Of a DNA stretch of 64,000 bases, positions 26,617 through 35,559 are shown piece by piece (the first letter of the stretch is position 1; every line of letters begins with the position of its first letter). A program made the translations under genes and the position numbers. A model generated the notes under the pieces. That model ran no database searches. It saw nothing but the letters and a program-made list of their open reading frames with translations, and was not told the origin of the DNA. Source of the stretch: Primorskyibacter flagellatus (lineage in GTDB: Bacteria; Pseudomonadota; Alphaproteobacteria; Rhodobacterales; Rhodobacteraceae); NCBI RefSeq assembly GCF_014638275.1, contig NZ_BMFJ01000001.1, positions 868,001 to 932,000 of the forward strand, written 5' to 3'.

Positions 26617-29238
26617 TTACGCAATCTCGTAGGCAAACGCCCCGTCGTTCAGCGTGACCTCGACCTTCCGGATTTCCTCTCCGGCGACCATCTTCTCCAG
26701 AACCTTGCGCGACAATTCCGGCAGGATGGAATTGGTGATGATGTTGTCGATCATCCGCCCTCCCGAATCCGGGTCGCGGCACTGGTCGGTGATGTGGGTC
26801 AGGACGTCGTCGCCACAGACCAGTTCGGCGTTGTGCGAGGCTTTGAGCCGTTTCGCGACGGAGCGCAGTTTCAGCCGGGTGATGTCGGCGAGCGCCGCCG
26901 CCCCGAGGGGGAAGTAGGGGATCGACACGATCCGGCCCAGAAGCGCGGGGGGGAAGACGTCGAGCTGGAAGGGTTTCAGACCGGCCGAGAGTTCCTCAAC
27001 ATCCGGGGTGGTGTTGCCCTGGTCCGCCATCTCCATGATGACCTCGGTGCCGACGTTGGAGGTCAGCAGGATCAGCGTGTTCTTGAAGTTGATCGGGCGG
27101 CCGTTGCCGTCCTCCATGATGCCCTTGTCGAAGACCTGGAAGAATAGTTCGTGGATGTCGGGGTGGGCCTTTTCGACCTCGTCCAGCAGGACGACGGAAT
27201 AGGGTTTGCGCCGCACCGCCTCGGTCAGCCGCCCGCCTTCTCCATAGCCGACGTAACCCGGAGGGGCGCCTTTGAGGAGGGAGACGGAATGAGCCTCCTG
27301 AAACTCGCTCATATTGATCGTGATGATGTTCTGTTCGCCGCCATAGAGCGCCTCGGCGAGTGCCAGCGCAGTTTCGGTCTTGCCGACGCCGGAGGGGCCG
27401 CAGAGCATGAAGACGCCGATCGGCTTGTCGGGGTTGGCGAGCCCGGCGCGGGAGGTTTCGATCCGTTTGGCGATGGTGGTCAGGCCGTGATCCTGGCCGA
27501 TCACCCTTTCCTTGAGCCGGTCGGCGAGGGTGAGCACGGCGGCCAGTTCGTCCTGCACCATCCGGCCCGCCGGAATACCGGTCCAGTCAGAGATCACGGT
27601 CGCCACGGCCTGCGCGTCGACATGGGCGTAGACCATGCGGTCATCGGGCTTGGCGGCTTCCAGTTCGGCCATCTTCGCGGCTAGGGTGGATTTCGTCTCC
27701 TCTGTCGCGTCTTCGGCCCGTGCGGCGTCGCGGAGCGAGATGATCTCGTCGACCAGCGCCTTCTCGGCAGTGTATTTCGCTTCGAGTTCAGCAAGGTCCG
27801 CCTCGATCTTCGCCTTGTCCTCGGCGGCGGCGGTCAGGCGGTCCTCGTCCGTGCGGCCCAGTTCGCGTTCCGAGGTCTTGGAGGCCATTTCAACGTCCAG
27901 CGCGCGGATCGCTTCGCGGAGGTCGGCGATGCGGGCGGGGGTGGTGGCCTGGCTGACGGCGACGCGGGAACAGGCGGTGTCGAGCAGGGAGACGGCCTTG
28001 TCGGGCAGTTGCCGCGCGGGGATGTAGCGGGCCGAGAGGGAGACGGCGGCGACGATGGCCTCGTCCGAGATACGCACGCCGTGGTGCTTCTCCATCGGGG
28101 CGAGGATGCCGCGTAGCATGAAGCAGCAGCGTTCCACGTCCGGTTCGTCCACGTTGACGGGCTGGAAGCGGCGGGTGAGGGCCGGGTCCTTTTCGAAGTA
28201 GGTGCGGTATTCGGCAAAGGTCGTCGCGCCGATGGTGCGCAGGGTGCCGCGTGCGAGGGCCGGTTTCAGCAGGTTGGCCGCGTCGCCGGTGCCCGCCGAT
28301 CCGCCCGCGCCGATCAGGGTGTGCGCCTCATCGATGAAAAGGATGATCGGGGTGGGGCTGGCCTGCACCTCGTCGATGACGGATTTCAGGCGCTGTTCGA
28401 ATTCACCCTTCATGGACGCGCCGGCCTGCATCGCCTGGATGTCGAGTTCGAAGAGCTTTGTCCCCTGCAGTTTCGGCGGCACGTCGTTCTTCGCCAGCCG
28501 CTGCGCGAAACCTTCGACCACGGCGGTCTTGCCGACCCCGGCCTCGCCCGTCAGGATCGGGTTGTTCTGGCGGCGGCGCAGCAGCACGTCGATGATCTGG
28601 CGGATCTCGTCATCGCGGCCGGCGATCGGGTCCATGGTGGCAGCGGCAGCGGTCATGTCCTTGGCGAAACGGCCAAGGGCGGTGGAGGCCTTGGGGCCGT
28701 CCTCAGCCGTGGCGGAGGGGGAGGACAGGCCGGAGCCGTCCATGGGGCGCATGTCCGATTCCTCGCTTCCCGCCCAGAGGGTCGCGGAGTCGGCGGCGAG
28801 GGTGTCGGCGGAAAGATCCCCCAGGACCGGGGACAGGGCCCGCAGGTTGCGGCGTTGTTCGGATTTCGACAGCATGGAAACCAGCGCGTGTCCGGTGCGG
28901 ATCTGGACCTCTCCGAACAGCAGCGTGGCATAGGTCCAGGAGTGGTTCAGCGTCGAGGACAGGGTTTCCGAGATCGTCGGCATCTGCGTGACGTTCTTGT
29001 CGAGCTTGGAGAGCGCCGTGGTCAGGTCGGTCAGCACACGGGCGCGGTCCAGTCCCATCTCGCGCAGGGTGACGGAGATGTCAGAGTCCTTGTTGGACAC
29101 CACATGGTAGAACCAGTGCAGGATATCGACATGGCGGTGGCCTTCGCCCTTGGCCATGCGCATGGCCTGGATGAAGGCGTCATAGCCGGTGCGGTTGAGC
29201 TTTCCGGCATAGGTTTCGACTTCGATTTCTACGGCCAT
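26617..29238 (-). CDS. tssH: T6SS sheath-recycling ATPase TssH (ClpV)
   Basis: An 873-residue AAA+ Clp/Hsp100 ATPase that disassembles contracted TssB-TssC sheaths in the cytoplasm. A Clp N domain (~1-150) precedes AAA1 with Walker A GEAGVGKTAVVEG (~226) and Walker B LFIDEAHTLIG. A middle coiled coil with DWTGIPAGRM precedes AAA2 with GPSGVGKTETALALAE (~610) and VVLLDEVEKAHPDI. Length and order fit ClpV rather than ClpB. Last gene of the reverse T6SS arm, 22 bp after tssG. Confidence 0.96.
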   Translation of the reverse strand: MAVEIEVETYAGKLNRTGYDAFIQAMRMAKGEGHRHVDILHWFYHVVSNKDSDISVTLREMGLDRARVLTDLTTALSKLDKNVTQMPTISETLSSTLNHSWTYATLLFGEVQIRTGHALVSMLSKSEQRRNLRALSPVLGDLSADTLAADSATLWAGSEESDMRPMDGSGLSSPSATAEDGPKASTALGRFAKDMTAAAATMDPIAGRDDEIRQIIDVLLRRRQNNPILTGEAGVGKTAVVEGFAQRLAKNDVPPKLQGTKLFELDIQAMQAGASMKGEFEQRLKSVIDEVQASPTPIILFIDEAHTLIGAGGSAGTGDAANLLKPALARGTLRTIGATTFAEYRTYFEKDPALTRRFQPVNVDEPDVERCCFMLRGILAPMEKHHGVRISDEAIVAAVSLSARYIPARQLPDKAVSLLDTACSRVAVSQATTPARIADLREAIRALDVEMASKTSERELGRTDEDRLTAAAEDKAKIEADLAELEAKYTAEKALVDEIISLRDAARAEDATEETKSTLAAKMAELEAAKPDDRMVYAHVDAQAVATVISDWTGIPAGRMVQDELAAVLTLADRLKERVIGQDHGLTTIAKRIETSRAGLANPDKPIGVFMLCGPSGVGKTETALALAEALYGGEQNIITINMSEFQEAHSVSLLKGAPPGYVGYGEGGRLTEAVRRKPYSVVLLDEVEKAHPDIHELFFQVFDKGIMEDGNGRPINFKNTLILLTSNVGTEVIMEMADQGNTTPDVEELSAGLKPFQLDVFPPALLGRIVSIPYFPLGAAALADITRLKLRSVAKRLKASHNAELVCGDDVLTHITDQCRDPDSGGRMIDNIITNSILPELSRKVLEKMVAGEEIRKVEVTLNDGAFAYEIA

Positions 29239-29260
29239 GATCTATCCTCTGGGTCAAATG

Positions 29261-30253
29261 TCAGGGTCCGGGCACGCGGTACCGGCACAGTTTCACAAGC
29301 GGGTTCCCCGGATCGGCGGGGGAGGTATCGGGCAGGGCAGTCATCCAGCCGAGTTCGGCGCTCGCGCCAAGGCGGGCTGGGACAACGGCGGCACGGGGCA
29401 GCCAGAGCGCGACCTCGACCGAAAAGAAATGGCCGAGATAGCCCTGGATCAGGTCGGCCAGTTCAGCGTGACGCGGACGGCCAGGCAGGAAGGTGCGGTA
29501 TTCGTCCAGATCGGCGCATTCCAGATGCACGACGATCTTTTCCCCGGTTGTGGCGGTGCGGCTGCCAAGCTTGATGTCGCGGCCAAGCCCCATGCCGGAC
29601 TGTCCCATGCGGGAAAGGTCCTCGGGCGCGAAGTCCAGCCAGCTTGAGACGAATTCGTCGATCCGGACCCTGATGCCGAAATGCGCGCGCAGAAGCTGGC
29701 GCAGTTTCACCGGGGTCTTCACGCGTCCCAGTTGCAGCGCGGTGTAGCGCAGGCGGGTGGTGTCATCGACCGCGCCGCGCCCGGCATGGGCAGGGCCGGC
29801 GTCGCCGGTGAAGGCGCGCAGGTGGTCGGGAAAGCTGCCGCCCGTGGGGTGGTCGAACTGGGTGATGGGCCGGGCGTCGGACCAGGATCGAAAGAACAGC
29901 TGCTGGAAACGGGCGACGAGGATGTCGGTGAAGCGGGTAAAGCTCGGGTCGCCGTTGCGGGCCCAGAGATCGGCCTCCCGCGTCATCGACAGGGGCAGGG
30001 GGCCGAAGGGGCCGAACATGCCAAGGAAACGCGGGCGGACCTTCGGGGGATTTGCGCTGAGGTCGACGTCGGACAGGTCGGTGTCGGGAAAACCGAGGTA
30101 GGGGTCCTGACCAAGGGCCACGATGTCGTCGTGCAGGCGGCGGCTCTGCCCGATACGGGGTTTGCGGCCCGCCTGACGCTCCAGCACGCGCAGCAGGGCG
30201 AGGAAGCCGAAACCGCGCCTGCGTTCGCGCCTCGCGTCCTTGTCGAAGGTCAT
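29261..30253 (-). CDS. tssG: T6SS baseplate protein TssG
   Basis: A 330-residue TssG/ImpH/VasB protein. The N-terminus has the family pattern (FLALLRVLERQ, KPRIGQSRRLHDD), and the middle carries YFLGMFGP-like FLGMFGPFGPLPLSMT. With TssE, TssF and TssK it makes the baseplate wedge. Its ATG overlaps the tssF stop (ATGA), consistent with stoichiometric translation. Confidence 0.94.
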   Translation of the reverse strand: MTFDKDARRERRRGFGFLALLRVLERQAGRKPRIGQSRRLHDDIVALGQDPYLGFPDTDLSDVDLSANPPKVRPRFLGMFGPFGPLPLSMTREADLWARNGDPSFTRFTDILVARFQQLFFRSWSDARPITQFDHPTGGSFPDHLRAFTGDAGPAHAGRGAVDDTTRLRYTALQLGRVKTPVKLRQLLRAHFGIRVRIDEFVSSWLDFAPEDLSRMGQSGMGLGRDIKLGSRTATTGEKIVVHLECADLDEYRTFLPGRPRHAELADLIQGYLGHFFSVEVALWLPRAAVVPARLGASAELGWMTALPDTSPADPGNPLVKLCRYRVPGP

Positions 30254-32154
30254 AGCAGCGGTCCCGAACCGCCGCGCGGCGGCCAGCGCTTGATCTCTGT
30301 CCCCTTGCGGTTCACGGCAACAGTTTCGGTGAAGGTGTTCACCGCGGCGCTGTCGGCAAAGAACCGGTCGAGCACGGCCGACAGGGTCACGATCCCGCCG
30401 GTGTCGAAGACGTTCTCGTCGAAGGTCAGGGTGATCCGCGTGCCGCGCGTCGGCAGGTAGCCCTCGGCGCGGCGCACGGTGCGGATGCAGGGAGCGGCCT
30501 GCATTGCGGTTATGCCGTTGATCTGGGTCTCCGACAGCTGGTGCGACACGTCGGAGAACAGGCGCAGCGTCTCGCGCAGGGCGTCGACGTTGCCGCTGCC
30601 ATCGGGGCCAAGGAAACCGCGGTAGGACATCGACAGGACGGAGATCAGCCGCCAGTAGTTGTCGCCCGCGCTCATCCGGTGCGGGGCCTCGCTCTCGATC
30701 TCTGCCAGGGCCTCGCGCGGTTCGCTTGGACCCGCGATGCAGGTCATGCGGACGGTGCGGTCTTCCATCAGGTGAAAGGTCGCATCGCCCATGGGGAGGA
30801 TCTCCGGCAGGTGCCGGTTGGAACAGAGCGTGCTGACGAAGAGATGGGAAGCGTGATCGCCCTCGGGCGGTTCGTACAGCGTCAGCCAGGTATCCGTGCC
30901 CTCGTATCGGTAGCGCGTGCCGCCCTGGCGGAGTTCCTGGGCCGAAAGTCCCCGCCGTTCAGTATGCGCAGTGTAGTAGAGCGTCTGGCGAGGGGTGAGA
31001 TCGGTGGCGGGCACGGCGTAGAGCGGCAGTACTTCTACCTTGTCGCGGTCGCCTTCGTATTGCGCGCGGACGGACGTGATGCGCTGCACCTCGTAATGCG
31101 TGATCGGCGGGCGGTTCGGGCGGACGGGCAGGCGGTGCTGGCGCTTGTCCAGCGCGATCGGCTTGGCGTCGTCGGCAAAGAGGTTGACCGCCGGGGTGCA
31201 GAACAGCCGCAGCATGTCCGGTGCGAAGTGGGAGACCAGATGCGGGTCGGGGCGGTCCAGCTCCAGCACCACCCGGACGGAGGAAGCCGGGATGCCGCGC
31301 AGGGTCTCTCGCAGCTCCATCAGGCGCAGGCCGAGGAACTTACGGGGGAAGGCGAAGTATTCCAGCAGCGTGGAAAAGCCGGGGAACAGGCGCTCGTCCC
31401 GTCCGAACAGGGGTGCGTCCGGGTCGAAGCCGATCTGCGCCAGCCGGTCGCGCGGAACGGTGCGGGTGACGGGATCGCCAAGTTCGTCCTCCCAGACCAG
31501 GCTCATCCGGGTGACGCGGCAGAAGGCCTGTTCATAGAGCGCGGAGGCATCCCGCAAGGACCCGCCGAAATGCACGGTGAGGTCCGGTGCGGCGAGGTCG
31601 GAGAGCGCCTTGGCATCGGTGCGGCGCAGGGTGAAGACCAGCGCGGCGGTGGTGTCCGGCGCGGCCTCGATCCCGAGGGCGGTGAGGGGGGTGGTGCGGT
31701 CGTGGTAGATGGCGTCGGGGATCTCCACCGGCCAGAAATCCAGCGGTTCGGCCAGGCGGAAGCGACAGGTGATGCGGCGCTGATCCTCCTGCTGGAAGGT
31801 CGCCTCGATGTAATCGCCGATGTTCAGGCGGCGGCCGGCGACCAGATCCTCGGGTTTGCCGGGCGGGTCGGCCTGCACCAGCATCGCTGCGGGCAGCGGG
31901 GCGGTGGCATCGGGGCAGACCTGATCCAGCATCTCGCGCGAAAAGGTGCGGAACTGCTGGTCGATGTTGAGCTGCACGCGGGCCGCCATGAAGGCCGCAC
32001 CTTCGAGCAGCCCGGCGACGGAGGGGTCGAGGTTTTCCTCAAGCAGCCCGCCGAGACGGCTGGCGACGCCGGGGAAATCGGACTGGAACTGCGCCGCGCG
32101 TTCCTTGAGCAGGGCAAGCTCGCGCTCGTATGCTTCTTTGAATGCCTGCTTCAT
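30250..32154 (-). CDS. tssF: T6SS baseplate protein TssF
   Basis: A 634-residue TssF/ImpG/VasA protein. The typical start is YERELALLKERAAQFQ with DPSVAGLLEGAAFMAARVQ shortly after, the conserved family opening. It is the main wedge protein of the baseplate. It starts 3 bp after tssE and overlaps tssG by 4 bp. Confidence 0.95.
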   Translation of the reverse strand: MKQAFKEAYERELALLKERAAQFQSDFPGVASRLGGLLEENLDPSVAGLLEGAAFMAARVQLNIDQQFRTFSREMLDQVCPDATAPLPAAMLVQADPPGKPEDLVAGRRLNIGDYIEATFQQEDQRRITCRFRLAEPLDFWPVEIPDAIYHDRTTPLTALGIEAAPDTTAALVFTLRRTDAKALSDLAAPDLTVHFGGSLRDASALYEQAFCRVTRMSLVWEDELGDPVTRTVPRDRLAQIGFDPDAPLFGRDERLFPGFSTLLEYFAFPRKFLGLRLMELRETLRGIPASSVRVVLELDRPDPHLVSHFAPDMLRLFCTPAVNLFADDAKPIALDKRQHRLPVRPNRPPITHYEVQRITSVRAQYEGDRDKVEVLPLYAVPATDLTPRQTLYYTAHTERRGLSAQELRQGGTRYRYEGTDTWLTLYEPPEGDHASHLFVSTLCSNRHLPEILPMGDATFHLMEDRTVRMTCIAGPSEPREALAEIESEAPHRMSAGDNYWRLISVLSMSYRGFLGPDGSGNVDALRETLRLFSDVSHQLSETQINGITAMQAAPCIRTVRRAEGYLPTRGTRITLTFDENVFDTGGIVTLSAVLDRFFADSAAVNTFTETVAVNRKGTEIKRWPPRGGSGPLL

Positions 32155-32157
32155 GGA

Positions 32158-32760
32158 TCAGGACCGGGACTTGTGCAGGATGACCTTGCCCGACCCGGTG
32201 TCGACGTCGGCGGAGAACTCCACCGCGACATCGGCCGGGTCCGCGATCAGATCGGCGGTCAGGTGCACCGCGACACGGGCCTGCGCATTGCCTTCGATCG
32301 TGTCCATGCGCACGGCGAGCGATCCGGGAACAAGGCGCGGTTCGTGATCCTCCAGCGCGGAGCGGATGGTCTGGAGCATGTCGCGGCTGTTCAGTTCCTT
32401 GATCGTCAGGCTGGAGAGATCTGGAAAGCCGTAGTTCACCACCGACTGCTTCACGTTCGGCGCGTCCGCAAGGTCCACCGCCGCATCGAGCCGGATGGTA
32501 TTCATCAGCGTGGCGAGGTGGTCCTGCACGTGCATGCGCAGGGTCTGTTCGTCGACCCCGATGCGGCGGGCGTTGGAGCGGCTGGAGAGTTCGGCGGTAG
32601 AAGACCCGTCGGCTTCCGCAATGGCGGAAGACCCCTTGCGGGCATCGTGATCCTCGAACGACTGACGGAAGACGTCGAACAGGGCAATCCGGGACCGTTC
32701 GTGGACGCGCCGGGTGCGCCGACGTCTGTCTTCTGCCGGGGTCTTTGGTCGGGCTGCCAT
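32158..32760 (-). CDS. tssE: T6SS baseplate protein TssE (gp25-like)
   Basis: 200 residues from the ATG at 32760, with AGGA just upstream. The C-terminal part is the gp25/lysozyme-like baseplate fold: VVNYGFPDLSSLTIKE and IRSALEDHEPRL, including the E-P-R-L motif that binds TssB-TssC sheath starts. The N-terminal ~60 residues are basic and longer than in minimal gp25 proteins. Confidence 0.9.
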   Translation of the reverse strand: MAARPKTPAEDRRRRTRRVHERSRIALFDVFRQSFEDHDARKGSSAIAEADGSSTAELSSRSNARRIGVDEQTLRMHVQDHLATLMNTIRLDAAVDLADAPNVKQSVVNYGFPDLSSLTIKELNSRDMLQTIRSALEDHEPRLVPGSLAVRMDTIEGNAQARVAVHLTADLIADPADVAVEFSADVDTGSGKVILHKSRS

Positions 32761-32778
32761 GGTCCTGGGACAGGGAAG

Positions 32779-32804
32779 GGCGGACGGCCCTGGGGCCATC
32801 CGCC
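32779..32804 (-). terminator. Strong intercistronic stem-loop between hcp and tssE
   Basis: A 26-nt inverted repeat read on the reverse strand: GGCGGATGGCCC pairs with GGGCCGTCCGCC, 12 bp with one T-G wobble and a very short loop. It begins 7 bp after the hcp stop. No T run follows, so it is more likely an RNA-stability or partial-attenuation element than a full terminator. Confidence 0.6.
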
Positions 32805-32811
32805 TGATTTA

Positions 32812-33297
32812 TCAGATTTTCTTGTTCTTCGCGATGTCGAAGCCGGCAACGCCTTCCGGACCCTTGGACCCGTCTGCCTTCTGCGAGGTGTACTTGACCT
32901 CGTAGCTGGCGAAGTTCATGCCGACCGTTTCCATCACGCGGTCAAGGCCATCGCCCGAACCACCGGTCTGGTAGGAGGAGATGATGATCTCCTTCATCTT
33001 GATCTTGAGGTATTCCAGCGGCACTGCGCCGGCCTTGCGCACGATCAGTTCACCTTCCGCGATCGGTTCGCCCGAGGCGCAGAACTTGAGCAGTTCGTGG
33101 GTGGACATGTCGACGTACTTGGTCACGACCATGTCGTTCACGTTGACCTTGCCCGAACCGCCGCCCGGCCCGAGGTGGGTGGTGCCGGACTGGGTCATGC
33201 CCCAGGACCACTGGGTAATGTCAATTGCACCGGCGTGCTTGTCGTCGACAGACTCGCCCTTAATCTTTGAGAGAATGAGGAAAATATCGACAGCCAT
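32812..33297 (-). CDS. hcp: T6SS inner-tube protein Hcp (TssD)
   Basis: A 161-residue Hcp1-family protein whose hexamers stack to form the expelled tube and carry small effectors. Starts MAVDIFLILSKIKGES; ITQWSWGMTQSG, SGKVNVNDM and the LEYLKIKMKEIIISSY region are all typical. A strong AAGGAGA ribosome binding site precedes it, and it is followed by a strong stem-loop, both suited to high expression. Confidence 0.96.
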   Translation of the reverse strand: MAVDIFLILSKIKGESVDDKHAGAIDITQWSWGMTQSGTTHLGPGGGSGKVNVNDMVVTKYVDMSTHELLKFCASGEPIAEGELIVRKAGAVPLEYLKIKMKEIIISSYQTGGSGDGLDRVMETVGMNFASYEVKYTSQKADGSKGPEGVAGFDIAKNKKI

Positions 33298-33335
33298 ATC
33301 CTGTCTCCTTGATGGGTACTACAGTTGGATAGCGG

Positions 33336-34829
33336 TTACTTCGGGGGTGGTATCTTGGACACCAGGCTCATCCCGATATCCATGCCTTCCATCTGGAAGT
33401 GCGGTTTCAGATAGAACTTGCCCATGTAATAGCCGGGGTTCAGTTCATCCTCGACAACCTCCACCTGAGCCGCGGCGAGAGGTTTTCTGGCCTTCTCGCG
33501 CTCATCCGCGTTCTCGGGATTGAGGGTGACGTACTGGTCGATCCATTCCTGCAGGTTCCGGCGCAGCTGGTCCTTGTCGGGGCTGGAGCCGATCTGGTCG
33601 CGGATCATCGCCTTTAGGTAATGGCTGAACCGCGAGATCGCGAACATGTAGGGCAGGCGGGAGGACATGTTGTCCGAAGCCGTGGCTGCCGGGTCGACGT
33701 ATTTCTTGGGCCTGTACAGCGACTGGCCGCCGAGAAAGGCTGCCTTGTCGGTGTTCTGGCGGTGGATCAGGCCAAGCAGGCCGACCTTGGAGAGTTCTCC
33801 CTCGCGACGGTCGTCGATGCTGACCTCAGTCGGACACTTGAGGTCCTTCTCGCCCGAGCCGGTGTCGAACAGGTGCGTCGGCAGCTTGGTCACCTCGCCG
33901 CCCGACTGCACGCCGCGGATGCGGACGGTCCAGCCGTGTTCCTTGAAGGCGCGGTTGATGTTGACCGCCATGGCGTGCGCGGCGTTCATCCAGGAATATT
34001 TCTGGCCGCCGTGGCCGTCCGTATCCTCGGTGAAGTTGAACTCTTCCACCGTCATGGTGCTGTCGGGGCCGTAGGGTTCGCGGGCCAGCACGCGCGGCAG
34101 GGTCAGACCCAGGAAGCGGGCGTTTTCGCTGTCACGCAGGGAATTCCAGCCGGCATAGTCGGACGCGGTGAACAGATCCTCCACATCGGGCGGATCGGCG
34201 ATGTCGTTCCAGCTTTCCAGACCCAGAAGGCGCGGCGCGGCGGCCGAGATGAAAGGCGCAAGCGCGGCTTCTGAGATCTTGGAGACGGAGGAGAGCAATT
34301 CCACATCCGCGGAGGAGTGGTCGAAGTAGTAGTCGCCGACGATGCAGCCCATGGGCGCCCCGCCAAGCACGCCGAACTTGCGTTCGTAGACTTGACGATA
34401 GAGCGGCGAGCGGTCCCACTTGGAGCCGGGGAAGCGCTTCATCATGGAGGCGAGTTCGGTCTTGGCGACGTTCATCACCTCGACCTGCAGCGACGCACCG
34501 GTTTCAGAGTTGTTCAGCGTGTAGGCCAGACCGCGCCAGGAGCTTTCGAGCTTTTGGAAATCCTCGTTGTGCAGGATCTCGTTCACCTGCGAGGACAGCT
34601 GCTGGTCCAGCCCGGCAATCATCTTCTGGATCGTGTCGATGACGTCATCGTCGATCACGGTGGTATCGGCGACGGCAGCCTGCACCACGGTGGCGAGCGC
34701 GTTGTCGATCGCCTTTTCGGCGTTTTCGGTGGTCGGGTTGATGGTCTGCTTCAGGATGGCCGAGAAATCTTCGAGCTCGCTCAGCGTGCCCTGGCTCTCT
34801 CCCGATTTGACCTGTGCTTCTTCTGCCAA
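33336..34829 (-). CDS. tssC: T6SS sheath large subunit TssC
   Basis: 497 residues from a TTG start (34829) with AAGGAA upstream. Family signatures include LDQQLSSQVNEILH, FQKLESSWRGLAYT, the GCIVGDYYFDHS region, and SRFSHYLKAMIRDQIGS with a PLAAAQVEVVEDELNPGYY-type C-terminus. With TssB it forms the contractile sheath. It lies 45 bp after tssB. Confidence 0.96.
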   Translation of the reverse strand: MAEEAQVKSGESQGTLSELEDFSAILKQTINPTTENAEKAIDNALATVVQAAVADTTVIDDDVIDTIQKMIAGLDQQLSSQVNEILHNEDFQKLESSWRGLAYTLNNSETGASLQVEVMNVAKTELASMMKRFPGSKWDRSPLYRQVYERKFGVLGGAPMGCIVGDYYFDHSSADVELLSSVSKISEAALAPFISAAAPRLLGLESWNDIADPPDVEDLFTASDYAGWNSLRDSENARFLGLTLPRVLAREPYGPDSTMTVEEFNFTEDTDGHGGQKYSWMNAAHAMAVNINRAFKEHGWTVRIRGVQSGGEVTKLPTHLFDTGSGEKDLKCPTEVSIDDRREGELSKVGLLGLIHRQNTDKAAFLGGQSLYRPKKYVDPAATASDNMSSRLPYMFAISRFSHYLKAMIRDQIGSSPDKDQLRRNLQEWIDQYVTLNPENADEREKARKPLAAAQVEVVEDELNPGYYMGKFYLKPHFQMEGMDIGMSLVSKIPPPK

Positions 34830-34874
34830 TTGTCAGTTCCTTCACATGCACGGCGCGCGAAAGGCGCCGCTGTC

Positions 34875-35429
34875 TCAGCTCTCTTCGGGTTCGGCGGTTT
34901 CCGCGGCGGCGCGGCGGGCGTCGGCTTCGGCCTTGGCCTGCGCGGCAAGGACCTTCAGCCGTTCCGGATCGTTCAGCAGGTCGCGGATCTGTTCCTGCGC
35001 CTTGGGCTTGGAGGTCATGTAGAGCAGGAGGTCTGCAAGCTGCTGGCGCGCCTCGAGCAGTTCGTTAAGCGCCGGGACCTGCTTGGCGATCTGCGCGGGG
35101 GCGAAATCGTCCATGGAGTTGAAGCGCAGGTTGATGCCAAGCTTGCCGCCGCCACCGTCCTTCAGCTTGTTCTCGACCATCACGGCGAGGCCGGGCTTCA
35201 CGGTCTTGGCCATGTAGCTGTCGAGGGTGGAGTTGGTGACCTTCTCGAATTCCCGCTTTTCGACCGGTTTCTTCTCGGCGCCGGGCATGTTGCCGGAAAG
35301 GTCGCTCATCACACCCATGACGAAGGGCAGTTCGACTTCCTTCTGGGAGTCGTGCGGATCCTGGTAGGCGATATGAACGCGGGGCGGTCGGTTACGGCGG
35401 ATATGACCTGATCCGGTATCTGATGCCAC
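34875..35429 (-). CDS. tssB: T6SS sheath small subunit TssB
   Basis: 184 residues from a GTG start with GGGAG 8 bp upstream. PRVHIAYQDPHDSQKEVEL, LPFVMGVMSDLSGN and RFNSMDDFAPAQIAKQVP are classic TssB/ImpB/VipA motifs. It forms the contractile sheath with TssC. The 130-bp AT-rich gap upstream is the only sizeable break inside the reverse arm after PAAR and may hold a promoter. Confidence 0.96.
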   Translation of the reverse strand: MASDTGSGHIRRNRPPRVHIAYQDPHDSQKEVELPFVMGVMSDLSGNMPGAEKKPVEKREFEKVTNSTLDSYMAKTVKPGLAVMVENKLKDGGGGKLGINLRFNSMDDFAPAQIAKQVPALNELLEARQQLADLLLYMTSKPKAQEQIRDLLNDPERLKVLAAQAKAEADARRAAAETAEPEES

Positions 35430-35463
35430 TTGATCAACTCCCTTATTTATTACTGTTTTAGGT

Positions 35464-35488
35464 GACGTCCATAACGTCTTTGTGTCAA
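35464..35488 (-). promoter_or_regulatory. Possible promoter/operator upstream of tssB
   Basis: In the 130-bp gap between tssA and tssB, the reverse strand has TTGACA (35488-35483), and next to it an inverted repeat GACGT-N5-ACGTC (35464-35478). The region up to the tssB ribosome binding site is unusually AT-rich. No good -10 sits at 16-18 bp from the TTGACA, so this is a hint only. Confidence 0.35.
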
Positions 35489-35559
35489 CTACTTATTCAA
35501 ATCGCTCCAGGGCGCGGGGCCCTGTGGAAAGTCGCCGGGGCGCCTTGATTCCCCCTACG

